Shown here: positions 48,041-59,140 of the stretch, piece by piece
How positions within the stretch are numbered: the first letter of the stretch is position 1
How the letters are laid out: each line of letters begins with the position of its first letter
Assembly (NCBI GenBank): GCA_039566865.1
Contig: CM076944.1
Location: 6,966,501-7,030,500, forward strand
DNA from: Aurelia coerulea
Taxonomy: Eukaryota; Cnidaria; Scyphozoa; Semaeostomeae; Ulmaridae
Direction of reading: 5' to 3'
Length of the DNA stretch: 64,000 nucleotides
Made by a program: the position numbers and the translations under genes
The notes under the pieces: model-generated
Told to the model about the DNA's origin: nothing
Seen by the model: the letters and a program-made list of their open reading frames with translations, nothing else
Database searches by the model: none

Positions 48041-48379
48041 AGTTTTAGAGCTAGAAGCGAGTTTCTTAAAATTCTCGTTTTCGAAAAACACTGAAAACGA
48101 TAAAAATACGTCGATCAAATTGTCTAAAGACTCGACATAAATGGACAAAGAGAACAAATTTTCGGGGTGATTTGGGGACTTAGAAATTGATTAGTGTAAA
48201 CTTCTGTATGAGTGTTATTTCAACAATTGGCCTCTGTTGCGAAATTCTGTAGCAGTTGCAATAAAGTGCCGCCTTCGGATTCGGATTCAACCAAAGTGTT
48301 CTGGACCATCGTTCGAAGCGTTTTGACAACCAAAATCGGCTGAGCCACTAGTTATGAAACTGATAATACAAATCCAATA

Positions 48380-48852
48380 CAGTAAAAACCTGCATATAAG
48401 AACCACCCACTTATAAGAAATGTTAGGCCTAAGGCCTAATATGTTCTAATTTCCCCCCATTACAGAAGAACCTATTCATCCTGAAATTCAAGGAAGGTTC
48501 TTATCTTTAAAAAGTGAAATGTAAGCTACTGGTTGGTAATATGTGATAAAATGTTTTAAGAAATTTCGCCAAATATTTAAGCAGATACAGATTCCTTGTA
48601 TGAATGGATTTGATGCAGATAAGGCTAGATAGATAAGGTTGTTTTTTATAAAATTGCGTCATGATAGTGAGTAGGTAAAAAAAACCTTGTTTTCTTATAT
48701 TTGGCCTAAATTCCCGAAGATCTGTAATTAATTCTTTTGATAAGAACCTATTTAAGAACCTTGCATCCTGTTTTCAAGAATAGTATCATATTCATAAGAA
48801 CCTAAACAGGGTGATTTCAAAATTTAAGGTTCTTATATGTGGGTTTTTACTG
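48380..48852. mobile_element. Family G MITE, copy 2
   Basis: CAGTAAAAACCTGCATATAA to its inverted partner, TA at 48378 and 48853. It contains several AAGAACCT/AGGTTCTTA words. 473 bp. Confidence 0.85.
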
Positions 48853-49400
48853 TAGATAAAAACAAAACCAACCGAAAAAGAGTGTTACCCCTATTTTTAG
48901 GTCTCCACAAGCGTCATGAGAAGACTCAACAATTCCTATCTAGATCTTGAAACCACAGCAATGAACTCGTATTTAACTAACCTCGTGAAAGGATTGCAAA
49001 AGATCTAACTAATTTAATAAACTGTCTAAAATTAGTTGAACATAACAGTATAATTTCTTCCAAAGGAAAGAGTCCCAAGCCATAAGAATGACCATGACAA
49101 AAAGAAAAATTCCACTTGTCTGAGTTGAGCAACCGCGGAAAGTCTTAACCGTAACGAAATTAGAAAGCTGTAGTAAAAATAGCCAAACAGTGCTAAATCC
49201 TACTACTGGGGTTGCAGTTTCCCGCACATTGGGCAGATAAGTCAAGAATTTGTCGCTGGAGTACCAAAAAAGTAAGAAAACTTTGGCACAAAAAAATAAA
49301 ACGACCACCAAAGTCCTTTTTTACTCCAAAATGTTGCCCAGTTTGCGTCAGTGTTAGTCTGGTGGGTTGAATATCTTCAGAGCTTACTGAAGAGAAAATT

Positions 49401-49858
49401 TTATTGATGCAAATGAACAGCACTGTTGAATGATAAAAAATCCTGTTTAAATTTCTTTGATATCTCATTTCGTTTTCAAGTTATCCGCTGATTTTAAGTG
49501 CTAGCTGATGACGTCACTTTGTTTGCAAATCACTGAGGTAATATGTGGAAATATAGCTGTATCTTATCTTTGAAAGATTACGGTTGCAGGAGACATTGAA
49601 GGTAAGCTGAATAAATGTAACAGAAATTGTCTCATGAATTGATACGATGTTTAGAAAGGCATTTCAACTGAAGAAAAGTATTTTGAGTCGATTTCCCTTT
49701 GGAAACATAGTCAGCAATGTATACTTTCTTTACTTTTGCAAACAAAATGACGTCATCAGCCAATCATACAAAATAGTGGATTAGTCGAAAATAAAACAAG
49801 GCATTGAAGAATTTTGAACGATATTCTTTATCATTCAACAGCCATATTCATCATTAAA
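49401..49858. repeat. Diverged inverted repeat with CRE-like arms
   Basis: The arms of about 120 bp share CTGTTGAATGATAAA, CTGATGACGTCA and TTTGTTTGCAAA in opposite orientation (49401-49530 and 49735-49858). This palindrome explains the hydrophobic open frames on the minus strand here. Confidence 0.6.
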
Positions 49859-50424
49859 AATTTTCGCTTCAAATCACCTTTAAAGGCATCAAGCATGAAA
49901 TATGTGTATGATTATTATTACACTGATGATAATGTAGCACAATCTATATTTAAATTGTTCGTCAAAAATATCTTAACTCACAACAAGGCTCGTTCAAATG
50001 CATGCAAAACTTCCCACAATCAGTTAAAAAGTTTATCACAGATATTTCTACAACTTGAACTCTATGCAGGGTGTCTCAAAAAAATCGTGCCCCGTTTGTG
50101 TGGCTGCTATAGAGGAGTTGTCGCTGTAATTGCCTCACTTTTTACACAGCTGCATGGATCAGGCTTCAGTTTAGAGTTTGGGACATTGTTCGAGTCAATC
50201 TGACAAGTGGTTGCCGATTTATGACAGAGGAAAAGCAAAATAATTGGCTGCTTCAAAAACAGCACTTCTGCTTTTCTCTAGCAATGTCAAAATCAAGTAA
50301 CGGTTGAAAAAAGGGTCCTCGCGTCGTCTTAAAATTTTCCCTACATTTGTAAAAGGGTTGACAATGTTGTCTACAAGATAAACAACACTATTAACTCTTT
50401 TAAAAAAGCAGGAAAAACCATATA

Positions 50425-51448
50425 CCGGGTGAGCCAGGAAAAAGTTCCCACTTTTGAAAATTCATAGCATCAAGAGTACTTCACAGATTTGAATGATTCA
50501 AATTCTACTTGAAAGCCGAGAGATCAAAGTAGTTTTGTGATTTTTCTCGCTGTCTAACGAGCACTAACAACGCACAGTAGGTAAATTAAATTCAACAAAA
50601 ATGTCATGGTTGCAAAATGACTAAAAAAGGGCCTAAAACATCGATCAAATAAAAAAGCCCTCCTCACACAGAACAATAAAGAAAATGCAATTTCTCCTAG
50701 GTGAGAGATATCCTCTGCACATTTATTGCCATGGGATTTAAAATCTTTGGTATTTGTTTGAAAATCTATGTCTTATAACTCATGAGAGAGGTGAAATGCA
50801 CATTGCGCATTGTTCTGTGTGAGGAGAGTATTAACGATTTGATCAATGTTTTAGGTCCGTTTGCAGTTATTTTGTAACCATTAAATGTTTATAAAGTTGA
50901 ATTTACTTGGCGGGTGTCCCAAAAAACGCAACGGATTAGACTTTCCCTTTGGCATTGCTATTTTTTGTCAATTTTTAGCTTTCAAATTTCAATTGAACTG
51001 TGTGCCTAAACATGTGTGCCTTAGCATGCTCACACTACTACATTATGCACATGACTGAGGAGATTCCTCAAGCAAGTTTTCAGTTAAGCCAAAACCCGAA
51101 ACCTTGGTGTGCAGATGGAAGCAAATTTGGACTTTCAAGATTGATATTCCAAGTCTCCATGCACCAATATCAACAAACAAGGTATATATCTTCAAGTTAG
51201 CTATCGAGGATTATCTAAAAAAATATTTTGGACTGATTGGAGCTAAATTTTTGTCGCTAGTCCCGATCAAATCCGTTGCGTTTTTTTTTTGACACCCAGT
51301 ATACTTCTAGTGCTGGTAAGACAGTAAGAAAACTCACAGAAATACGTCGATCTTTCGATTTTTAACTAGGACTTGAATCATTCAAATCTGCGAAGTACTC
51401 TTGGTGCTATGAATTTTCAAAAGTGGGAACTTTTTCTGGCTCACCCGG
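50425..51448. mobile_element. CCGGGTGAGCCAGG element, middle level
   Basis: The TIR of about 85 bp starts CCGGGTGAGCCAG(G)AAAAAG and runs through TTCATAGCA(T/C)CAAGAGTA. TA at 50423 and 51449. A second inverted pair (50585-50680 against 50805-50905, with CTCCTCACACAGAACAAT) lies inside. Confidence 0.8.
50910..51299. mobile_element. CGGGTGTCCC element, innermost level
   Basis: The ends CGGGTGTCCCAAAAAACGCA then ACGGATT face their inverted partner. TA at 51300. 390 bp, and the same CGCAAC subfamily as 56828-57815. Confidence 0.75.
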
Positions 51449-51551
51449 TACAATGCTAGGACCCTTTCTATCAAAATTTACTCAATTTTGACATTGCTGG
51501 AGAAAAAAGCAAGTGCTGAACAATCACTTATTTAGACATTTCCCTGCCATA

Positions 51552-51955
51552 CAGTAAATCCCCGCATATAAGAACCTAGAAAAATAAGAACCTGCAGGCT
51601 GCATTTACTGAATTATGCACCTTCTAATCAAGAACCTGTTTCAGTGTGATAAACCAATATGTTCTTATCACAAAGGCAATAAAGTTAATTTTTGATTTGC
51701 TGTTAAAATTTGGACCTCGTCCCTTAAGAATAAGAATAGATATAAGGTTGATAATAACATTGCCAAAACAAATAAAAATGTTTTAAATTCTCTTGGTGAT
51801 GAATCCTTTGATGATCTTTTGATAAAAATTTACAAAAATGAGGCTTTAAATAAGAACCATTAAGAACCCTGATATAAATCTAAGTACCTTTTAAACAAGA
51901 ACCTAATTCAGCCTGGCTCTCAAAAAAGTAGGTTCTTATATGCGGGGATTTACTG
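51552..51955. mobile_element. Family G MITE, copy 3
   Basis: CAGTAAATCCCCGCATATAA to its inverted partner, TA at 51550 and 51956. It sits inside the outer 50067-52110 element. Confidence 0.84.
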
Positions 51956-52110
51956 TAATTCAGCATCAAGTTGTCAGATTGTCTCAAACAAGGTCTCAAG
52001 CCCTTACTTGAAGCCTGCCATATGCAACTGCGTAAATAACCAAGACAATCAAAGCTAAGCTCATCTACAGCAGCCACACAAATAGGGCACAATTTTTCTG
52101 GGGCACCCAG

Positions 52111-52315
52111 TATGTATGATTATTAATAACATTGATGCCAATGTGGCAAAATCTATGTTTAAATCGCTCGCCAAAGAAAAATTTCATGCAAGAAATCGAT
52201 GTGCTTCAAGAAGTTTTTTTGGGCCGAAACGTAAAAGGTTTGGTTTGGAGGTGCATGCAAATCGAAGATTCAAGATAAATATTTCTGCTCTCAAAGTATA
52301 CCAATACCAAAAATC
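52111..52315. mobile_element. Truncated CCGGGTGTCCC-type element body
   Basis: It contains the family's internal words (AAGATTCAAGATAAATATTT, CTCTCAAAGTATACCAATA). TATGATTATTAATAACATTG then ATG resembles 49896-49920, on the other side of the outer element. Confidence 0.45.
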
Positions 52316-52955
52316 GAGGTACCCATTTCCAAGTGAACTATCGAGGAACATTTCGAGAGTGATTAGCCATAGAGTTAGGCTAAATTCACATCGCTGGAGC
52401 CGACCAAATCTGTATTCTTTTTCATCTATGTTCAAGTTAACTATCGAGGAACATTCCGAGAGTGATTAGCTATTGATTATTGCTAACTTCACATCGCTTT
52501 ACCCAACCAAATCTGTATTCTTTTTATACATGTTCAAGTTAACTATCGACGAACAGTTTGAGAGTGATTAGACATTGATTAAAGCTAAACTCACATCGCT
52601 GTACCCAAACAAATCTGTATTCTTTTTTATAAATGTTCAAGCTAACTATCGAGGAACATCTTGAGAGTGATTAGCCATTGATTACAGCTAAATTCACATC
52701 GCTGTACCCAACCAACTCTGTATTCTTTTTTATCTATGTTCAAGCTAACTATCGAGGAATCTTTTTTATCTATGTTCAAGCTAACTATCGAGGAACATCT
52801 TGAGAGTGATTAGCCATTGATTACAGCTAAATTCACATCGCTGTACCCAACCAACTCTGTATTCTTTTTTATCTATGTTCAAGCTAACTATCGAGGAACA
52901 TTTTGAGAGTGATTAGCCATTGTTTACAGCTAAATTCACATCGCTGTTCACATCA
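52316..52955. repeat. 103-bp tandem array derived from a transposon end
   Basis: Six full or nearly full units and one 36-bp partial unit, each with AACTATCGAGGAACAT, GAGAGTGATTAG, TTCACATCGCTG and CAAATCTGTATTCTTTTT. The unit is the subterminal right end of the CCGGGTGTCCC elements at 29576 and 46913, minus the terminal CCGGGTG sequence. Later units are nearly identical to each other, so the expansion is recent. Confidence 0.85.
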
Positions 52956-53206
52956 TGGCGGATTCGATTTAAATCTTTCGATTTACTCTTAATTTAACTT
53001 TGCCAGTTAGATTTAAAATAAGTATGCAGCTAAAAATTTAATCTTCAGTTAAAATTAGAACGAAATTTTCATGATTAGCTTGAAACTTCATCTATACATA
53101 CTGAGTTTGATTGGCTGAAAGGCTTATAAGAGAATCTATAGGGTTTAAGGCTACCGGTCGAAACATTTAATTTCCTCTGGAATGAAAGGACTGACATAAA
53201 TGAACA

Positions 53207-53535
53207 AGGACAGATGTTGTAAGACAATAGCATGAGTTGCTTTTTTTGACACCTGAATTCGAAGCGATTAGCGATTGCCGATAAAGAAAAGTCCCTCAAC
53301 CAATAATTCAAAACAAACAAAGCCGCAAAAGTTTCTCTGAAACCTAGGTAGCTAACGCGCTCGTTGCGCATTCCAGAAATCGTTTTGAAGAGCAAACATG
53401 AGCATATATCGAAAGAAGAAGGATATTTCAAAATATCTACCTAGGACATTTAATTTGCTTGGTTCAGAAGCTGAGCAGTAAATGTTTTAATTACACCCAA
53501 AAACAAGAGAATTGAAATGCCTCCCAGTCGGCTTT
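53207..53535. repeat. Single-arm copy of the family M palindrome
   Basis: It matches one arm and the loop of 42330-42961 (GCCGCAAAAGTTTCTCTGAA, then AAGCTGAGCAGTAAATG). The minus strand keeps the SYLGFRETFAALFVLN frame. Confidence 0.7.
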
Positions 53536-53574
53536 TGATTCCATGTTCCATAGTAACATTCACTCATAGGAAAC

Positions 53575-53710
53575 AAGTGAAATAAAGTAGAAATATGGGT
53601 TTCATTTATCAGATTAAATATTTTCTTAACATATCTTTTCCCAATACTGGTATTTCTTAATATCTTGGCGACAGGAGAGTTAAGTTTCTTATAAGCAGTT
53701 TCAATACGTG
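53575..53710. mobile_element. Family E right-end fragment
   Basis: CCAATACTGGTATTTCTTAA, GGCGACAGGAGAGTTAAGTT and TCTTATAAGCAGTTTC match the right end of 38062. TA follows at 53711. Confidence 0.55.
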
Positions 53711-54069
53711 TACATGAGTTTGTTAGTTCCTTGGTTCCCTTGACAACGGTCGTCCAAACTGAAGATTTCATGCAATAAGGAAAGTCTGCCCGGTCAAAGA
53801 GGTCAAACTTCCTTTGCAATGAATTGGCAGCTCTATTGATGAATTCATTAACAGCCAGAGTTTGCTAGGAGCACCTCGTAATTAGTCCTGACCAGGAGAA
53901 ATCGACTGGTAAGTGATCAAAATTTGATAGAGACTTTTTATTTCGCTTGATTTCTTGATTGTATACATTAGCAATGCCTTCAAATATCTCAAATGCTTCG
54001 TTGATTGTTTCGATTGTGTGCATGAATAATGCCTATTGTTACAACATTCTTGATTCCTATGTCTCTATA

Positions 54070-54147
54070 TAGGTAGGTAGGTAGGTAGGTAGGTAGGTAG
54101 GTAGGTAGGTAGGTAGGTAGGTAGGTAGGTAGGTAGGTAGGTAGGTC
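54070..54147. repeat. AGGT tetranucleotide microsatellite
   Basis: About 19 perfect TAGG units. A sequence similar to its flank (CCTTCCGGTTTG, CTCAAATGCTTCG) recurs at about 54375-54540 with a single AGGT unit, so the flank was duplicated and the array expanded in one copy. Confidence 0.95.
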
Positions 54148-54629
54148 TATTCCTTCCGGTTTGAGCAAAAGCCCTTCCATGATGTTTTCATCCTTCAAAC
54201 ATAATTAAAGGCCCCCATTAGCCATGTTTGAAGAATGATATCAAGCACGTAACTTGTTTCATAAGTGATAAAGATAGAAATTGTTAGGAGCAAGTAGTAA
54301 TTAGCTTTAGCGAGGAAATGTCAATTGGCAACTACGCCAATTGTTGGCCCAAATATATCAGAATTATTTTGATTGTATACATTAACAATGACTATAAATA
54401 TCTCAAATGCTTCGCTGATTGTTTCGAATGTGTGCATAAATAATGCCTACTGTTACAACATCCTGATTCCTATCTCGGTAGGTATATTCCTTCCGGTTTG
54501 CTCAAAAGCCCTTCCACAATGTTTTCATTCTCCGAACATAAAAAGTATTCTATTCGATCTAGTGAAATAAAAGGATAAATAAAATCTTGAGGTTGACGTG
54601 CGGCAATAGTTACAGTTGATAAACATAAA

Positions 54630-54778
54630 TTTCTCTATTGATTAAACTAAAATGCCAGGGTTTAATTGGACTAAACGTATCGAGCATAACCCTTCCTCAG
54701 TAGACTACTGAGGAAGGGTTATGCCCCATACGTTTAGTCCAATTAAATCCTAGCATTTTAGATTAATCAATAGAGAAA
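54630..54778. repeat. Near-perfect 149-bp hairpin
   Basis: The arms of about 70 bases (TTTCTCTATTGATTAA, GTCCAATTAAA inverted, AACCCTTCCTCAGTAG) pair around CTACTG with few mismatches. No protein frame. It could be a fold-back MITE or a small-RNA precursor. Confidence 0.88.
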
Positions 54779-54880
54779 CTAAAAGGATAGTTGATAATAC
54801 TGACAATATTTTATATCTTATCTATTCCTAGACAAGAGTTGCCACTATAAAAGTGCCACACTTGTTTCTTGATAGTATTA

Positions 54881-54925
54881 CGCGTATTGTTTTATGAGAA
54901 ACTAAGAGTTTGAGTCAGGGTTGAC
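54881..54925. mobile_element. Family E left-end fragment
   Basis: After TA, CGCGTATTGTTTTATGAGAA then ACTAAGAGTTTG resembles the E terminus. Confidence 0.4.
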
Positions 54926-54959
54926 ACTATAATAGTGCCACACGAACCACTACATTACT

Positions 54960-55023
54960 GTATATGAATCATTTCAGCCTGCACAGAAAATCACAGGTTC
55001 TTTTTATGCGAACTTTTACTGCA
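54960..55023. mobile_element. Family G right-end fragment
   Basis: CAGCCTGCACAG, CAGGTTCTTTTTATGCGAAC and TTTTACTG match the reversed G terminus. Confidence 0.5.
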
Positions 55024-55943
55024 CGTACATTTTGTTACCTTCCTATATTGAAGCAACACAATATTACGGTTTAATCACAAGTAAATGATTTCCTACCAAG
55101 CAGAATAACATTGCCATGCCAGAGGGAAAAACCATCCAGAAGATTCCACACACTTCAACAAAGAAGATCTTCACAAACTATCCACTATAATTCATCCCTT
55201 CTCCAAAGAAATCCACGAAAAACTCCAATAAATCTCGCAAAAATGGATATGATCTTCCAAACATTCCTCTTGAGAACTCAATATCAGTTCACTGAAGAAA
55301 ACATTTCTTATTGTCTTGAGAAAACGAACAAGCTAACTAATGAATGACATCTTGAAGATTCAAGCTCATGGGACCTGTCTTGATTGCTGTTTTGCATTTA
55401 ATACAAACGCGTCGGCAAAATACGTTTGCTCTGATTATGCAAGAAGCATGCTTTCGCCGCTGGCGTTGTCTTTAAAAAAAGCCTAATTAAGGAGTTTCAA
55501 CAATAGACAGAAGCAACATGAATAAACAAATGGATGGATAAATGAATAAAATCGTCATTAATTTTAAAATGCAGTTTAAATGTTAATCACGGTAACAAAG
55601 TAAGAACCTAAATGTAGAAGAAGACTTACAGACAGATGGATAAACAAAACCACAATTTCTACCCCACGGGCAAATATGACATGCTGTTGTAAAAATATGC
55701 CTTCAGTTTCCCGATTATTCCCGTTATTTTGTGAATATGTGCATATGTGCATATCTACGAGGCCTGGCTCTGATTATAAAAGATGCCAGCGCACAATACC
55801 CAATAATTGTCTTGCCGTATAGCACTGTGATCTAACAGACAACCTTCGTGCAGCAATCAAAGTCAAAATCAACTCACTGTATATGCCAGTTAAAATGAGG
55901 TAGATAAACAAACAACGGTTCTCATTTTGTAATGTATCATTAA

Positions 55944-56260
55944 AGGGGCTCCGTCGCCAAACAATAAACAAATCCGCAAACTCGCATGCGTGTCACCAAT
56001 TATCCATCGTTCATCCATTGTTTTCTGCAGTTTGTTTGGTGGCTTCACCCAAGCCACCAAAAAGTGACCGTTAAAAATCCATTTATATCCGAGCAATCGT
56101 AGAAGATATGAATGTTTGGTTTGTTCCTTAGTGAAGTACACTAATTAATGTCCAAACAGCAACTTTCATTTTGAAAAAAATATGAAAATCCTGTGTGATA
56201 TCACCTTTCAAGAAACTGCAAAAATAATTTTTTTGTTTACATTTTGGCGACGGAGCCCCT
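55944..56260. mobile_element. TTAA-flanked MITE (AGGGGCTCCGTCGCCAAA)
   Basis: An 18-bp perfect TIR with TTAA at 55940-55943 and 56261-56264. 317 bp. The same AGGGGC start appears in the hairpin at 63840. Confidence 0.84.
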
Positions 56261-56609
56261 TTAACAAAAATTCGGACGGAACATTTTTCACACACTAATG
56301 TTTGGACGAAACATTTTGGGATTACAGAATCTTTAGACATAATCGCTCGTAATTTCGGGCTAAATTATGACTCCATAAAGACGGTAAAATCAGACGCAAA
56401 ATCGATGGTTTGCAAAATGTCAACAGACTTGAAGATCCATTAGAGCGCTTAGCAAGGGCCTTGGGACGACATTAAAGTCGTCCCATCACACTGATTAAAA
56501 TGTCGTATTTAAATGCTCTTACCTATCCAACGCTGTCCTTGTTTACTACTTGTTTATTTGTTCATTTCGCTGTCTTTGTTTTGCTTTTTAAACGGCATGC
56601 ATCCAATGT

Positions 56610-58032
56610 TTTCTCAAGTTGTAATAAACCTTGCTTCCCTCTGTAGGATCGCCATTTTTTTCTCGAGAACTATACGAAAATGAGGTTGTTATCAGCCTCG
56701 TGAAATATTTAATGAGTCTGACATGCGCTGTTTCTTATTATTTCCTCGCCTACCAAGGCTTGTAACCCAACCACTACCATATATAGAAGCGTGTCCTGAC
56801 ACCTCAAGATCTTGATTGGCTGTTGTACCGGGTGTCCCAAAAAAAACGCAACAGATTTTATCGGTACTAGCGACAAGAATTTAGGTCCAATCAATCCATA
56901 GTAATTTCTGATATAATCCTCGATAGCTAACTTGAAGATAGATACCTTGTTTGATGATATTGGTGCATGGAGAGTTGGAATATTAATCTTGAAAGTTCAA
57001 ATTTGCCTGAACCTCCAAACCAGAGCTTGTGGCTTTTAGCCTAAGCTGCAAACGTGCTATTTTGGGGATTCTCCCGAATTACCGTGAAATAGGAGAATAA
57101 ATCCTCATTCTGAGGAAAATATTTGAATAGAAATTCGATAAAATTCATCAATTTTGTCCTGAAAAGCCATCTTGTTTTATGCTTCAAAAGTTTCGAAAAG
57201 TTAGCATTGCATCTGTCTCATAAAAGAAAGTAATCTGCGAAATAGTTTACTTGGATGTGAGAAATTAATTAATTCTCGCAATCTTTGGGACCTTAATGAA
57301 ATGTATTTTGAATAATCTTTCTTCGAATTATTACGAAACAAGAAATCAAATATACCCAAGGGAAAATTAACCATGGATAAGATCCTTGAAAATGCTCATT
57401 CGTACTTGGCTCTTTTGCAGGTGCACTATGATTGAAGAAATATATTCCTTTGTGAATTTTCCCTTCGGCATTATTATGTTTGTCAATTTTTAGCTTTCAA
57501 ATTTCAATTGAAATAAATGCCTTAACATGTGTGCCTTAGCATGCTCACACTACTACACTTTGTATATGACTGAGGAGATTCCTCATGCAAGTTTTCAGTT
57601 AGGCCAAAACCCGAAACCTCTGGTTTGGAGATGGAAGCAAATTTGGACTTTTAAGATTGATATTCCAACTCTCCATGCACCAATATCAACAAACAAGGTA
57701 TCTATCTTCAAGTTAGATATCGAGGATTATATCAAAAATTATTTTGGATTGATTGGACTTAAATTCTTGCTGCTAGTCCCGATCAAATCCATTGCGTTTT
57801 TTTTTGGATACCCGGTATTGTTGCGCGCGCTTTTCAAAATGAATCAAGGTAACTGGCCATGGATCGTCACATGACAGGCTTTTAGCTTCCTGATTGGATA
57901 ACAGACAGCGCATGTCAGGCCCATTCAATATTTCACGAGGCTGATAACAACCTCACTTTCGTTTAGTTCTCGAGAAAAAAAACCGCGATCCTAAAGAGCG
58001 AAGCAAGGTCTATTTCAACTTGAGAAAACAGC
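56610..58032. repeat. Long inverted repeat enclosing a transposon
   Basis: The arms of about 190 bp (TGTTTTCTCAAGTTG, AGGATCGC, TTTCTCGAGAACTA, GAGGTTGTTATCAGCCTCGT, CATGCGCTGT) face each other. The space between them is occupied mainly by the CCGGGTGTCCC element at 56828. Confidence 0.78.
56828..57815. mobile_element. CCGGGTGTCCC element, CGCAAC subfamily, 988-bp copy
   Basis: The ends CCGGGTGTCCCAAAAAAAAC then GCAACAGATTT face their inverted partner. TA at 56826 and 57816. It shares ATGCCTTAACATGTGTGCCT then TAGC with 50910-51299. Confidence 0.82.
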
Positions 58033-58111
58033 GATTAGCGATTACTAGGACTCAACGTAAAAAGTCTAGAATAGAATAAGGATGGGAAGAATACGATATA
58101 TAGTCTGTGAA

Positions 58112-58650
58112 CAGACTTATGAGTTTTCGTCCCTTATTTCCCTGCGTTCTTTGTTTTGCTGATATCACTTGGTAATGGGGACTCATACCATTACTCTTAT
58201 AAAGTAGGTCCCCTTTAGGCCCATATGGAGTGGTTCCGTATTTACCAATCAAATTGCTAGAATTTAGTTTTCAACCAATAAGGAGGCGCTATTTAGACAA
58301 TTGTTGTTTTTGCATACAGAAAACGATTGATACGGCCTACAGTTCTCGTAGCTGCGATGGGTCTATTTTGTTTCTACAGAGGAAGATTACTGCTTGAAAG
58401 GTATGTATTTTGCGATTAGTAGGTCAGAAAAATATTATTCTTTGTACTAAAAGTTTGCTTTTCAATGTTTAAGCTCTTTAAACCAGACTTTGAAGCGATT
58501 TTGTTGAGTGCACGAGAACTCCCGCTAGTTTAGGCCATTTTGAAACAGGGGGCCCACTTTATAAGAGTAATGGTATAAGTCCCTATTGACCAAGTGATAT
58601 CAGCAAATCAAAGAACGCAGGGAAACAAGGGACGAAAAGTCATAAGTCAA
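58112..58650. mobile_element. MULE-like MITE, copy 2
   Basis: It aligns with 17757-18202 over most of its length (GGAGGCGCTATTTAGA, CTACAGAGGAAGATTACTGC) and has about 90 extra bases near the right end. A 9-bp direct repeat GTCTGTGAA flanks it (58103-58111 and 58651-58659). The exact border is ambiguous by a few bases because CAGAC follows both repeats. Confidence 0.7.
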
Positions 58651-59140
58651 GTCTGTGAACAGACATCAGGCTTGAGAATGAGACAAGCAGCGAGCCAATA
58701 GGAATAGGCTTCATTTCCTAACACCATATACCTGATTTGACGTATGTAAGGTTCAGTGTTATTTTTCTCCACATTTCAATACGATAAGAGATTAAGTGCT
58801 TTCTTATAAAAAATGCATGTCATTTCTTAATTAGTCTTGGCAAACATTCATATTCGAAGCAATTAGTAAGCTTGATGAAACTGGGATGCTTCAACAAAAC
58901 AGGTGTTCGAAAAGGATTTCAGCAGAAAAATCAATGTTGATGCTTTTAAATATATGTGCGCCAGTTTTATACCAGCCAGTAAGACCACTGATAAGTGTGA
59001 CCAAAAGAACAAAAATTCGAAATTTGTATGAATCTACATAGGAATTCTTGGTGTACATCTAAAGATATACCTGCTCTCGAGCCACAAAATTAATCGCATA
59101 GAAATGAGCATTCTTTCCAACCCTTGATCATTCTGCATGG

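Larger units (their letters stand above)
47508..49400. other. Sequence around the family G copy
   Basis: Outside 48008-48040 and 48380-48852 no repeats or plausible exons were recognised. Confidence 0.4.
50067..52110. mobile_element. CAGGGTGTCTC element, outer level of a nest
   Basis: The TIR of about 45 bp includes GTGCCC(C/T)(G/A)TTTGTGTGGCTG then CT(A/G)TAG. TA follows at 52111. The 2.04-kb span is mostly later insertions (50425-51448 and 51552-51955). Removing these leaves about 600 bp, the usual size of this superfamily here. Confidence 0.7.
54780..55943. other. Stretch with only fragments
   Basis: GTTGCCACTATAAAAGTGCCACAC (split here: GTTGCCACTATAA, AAGTGCCACAC) recurs as TTGACACTATAATAGTGCC at about 54925, a short direct duplication around the E fragment. 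55025-55943 has nothing recognised. Confidence 0.4.

Noticed and set aside
49009..49468. Hydrophobic, membrane-protein-like frames on the minus strand
   Set aside because: They partly overlap a diverged inverted repeat (49401-49858), are frame-inconsistent and lack splice sites.
52116..52469. 117-codon frame
   Set aside because: It runs through a MITE body into the tandem array.
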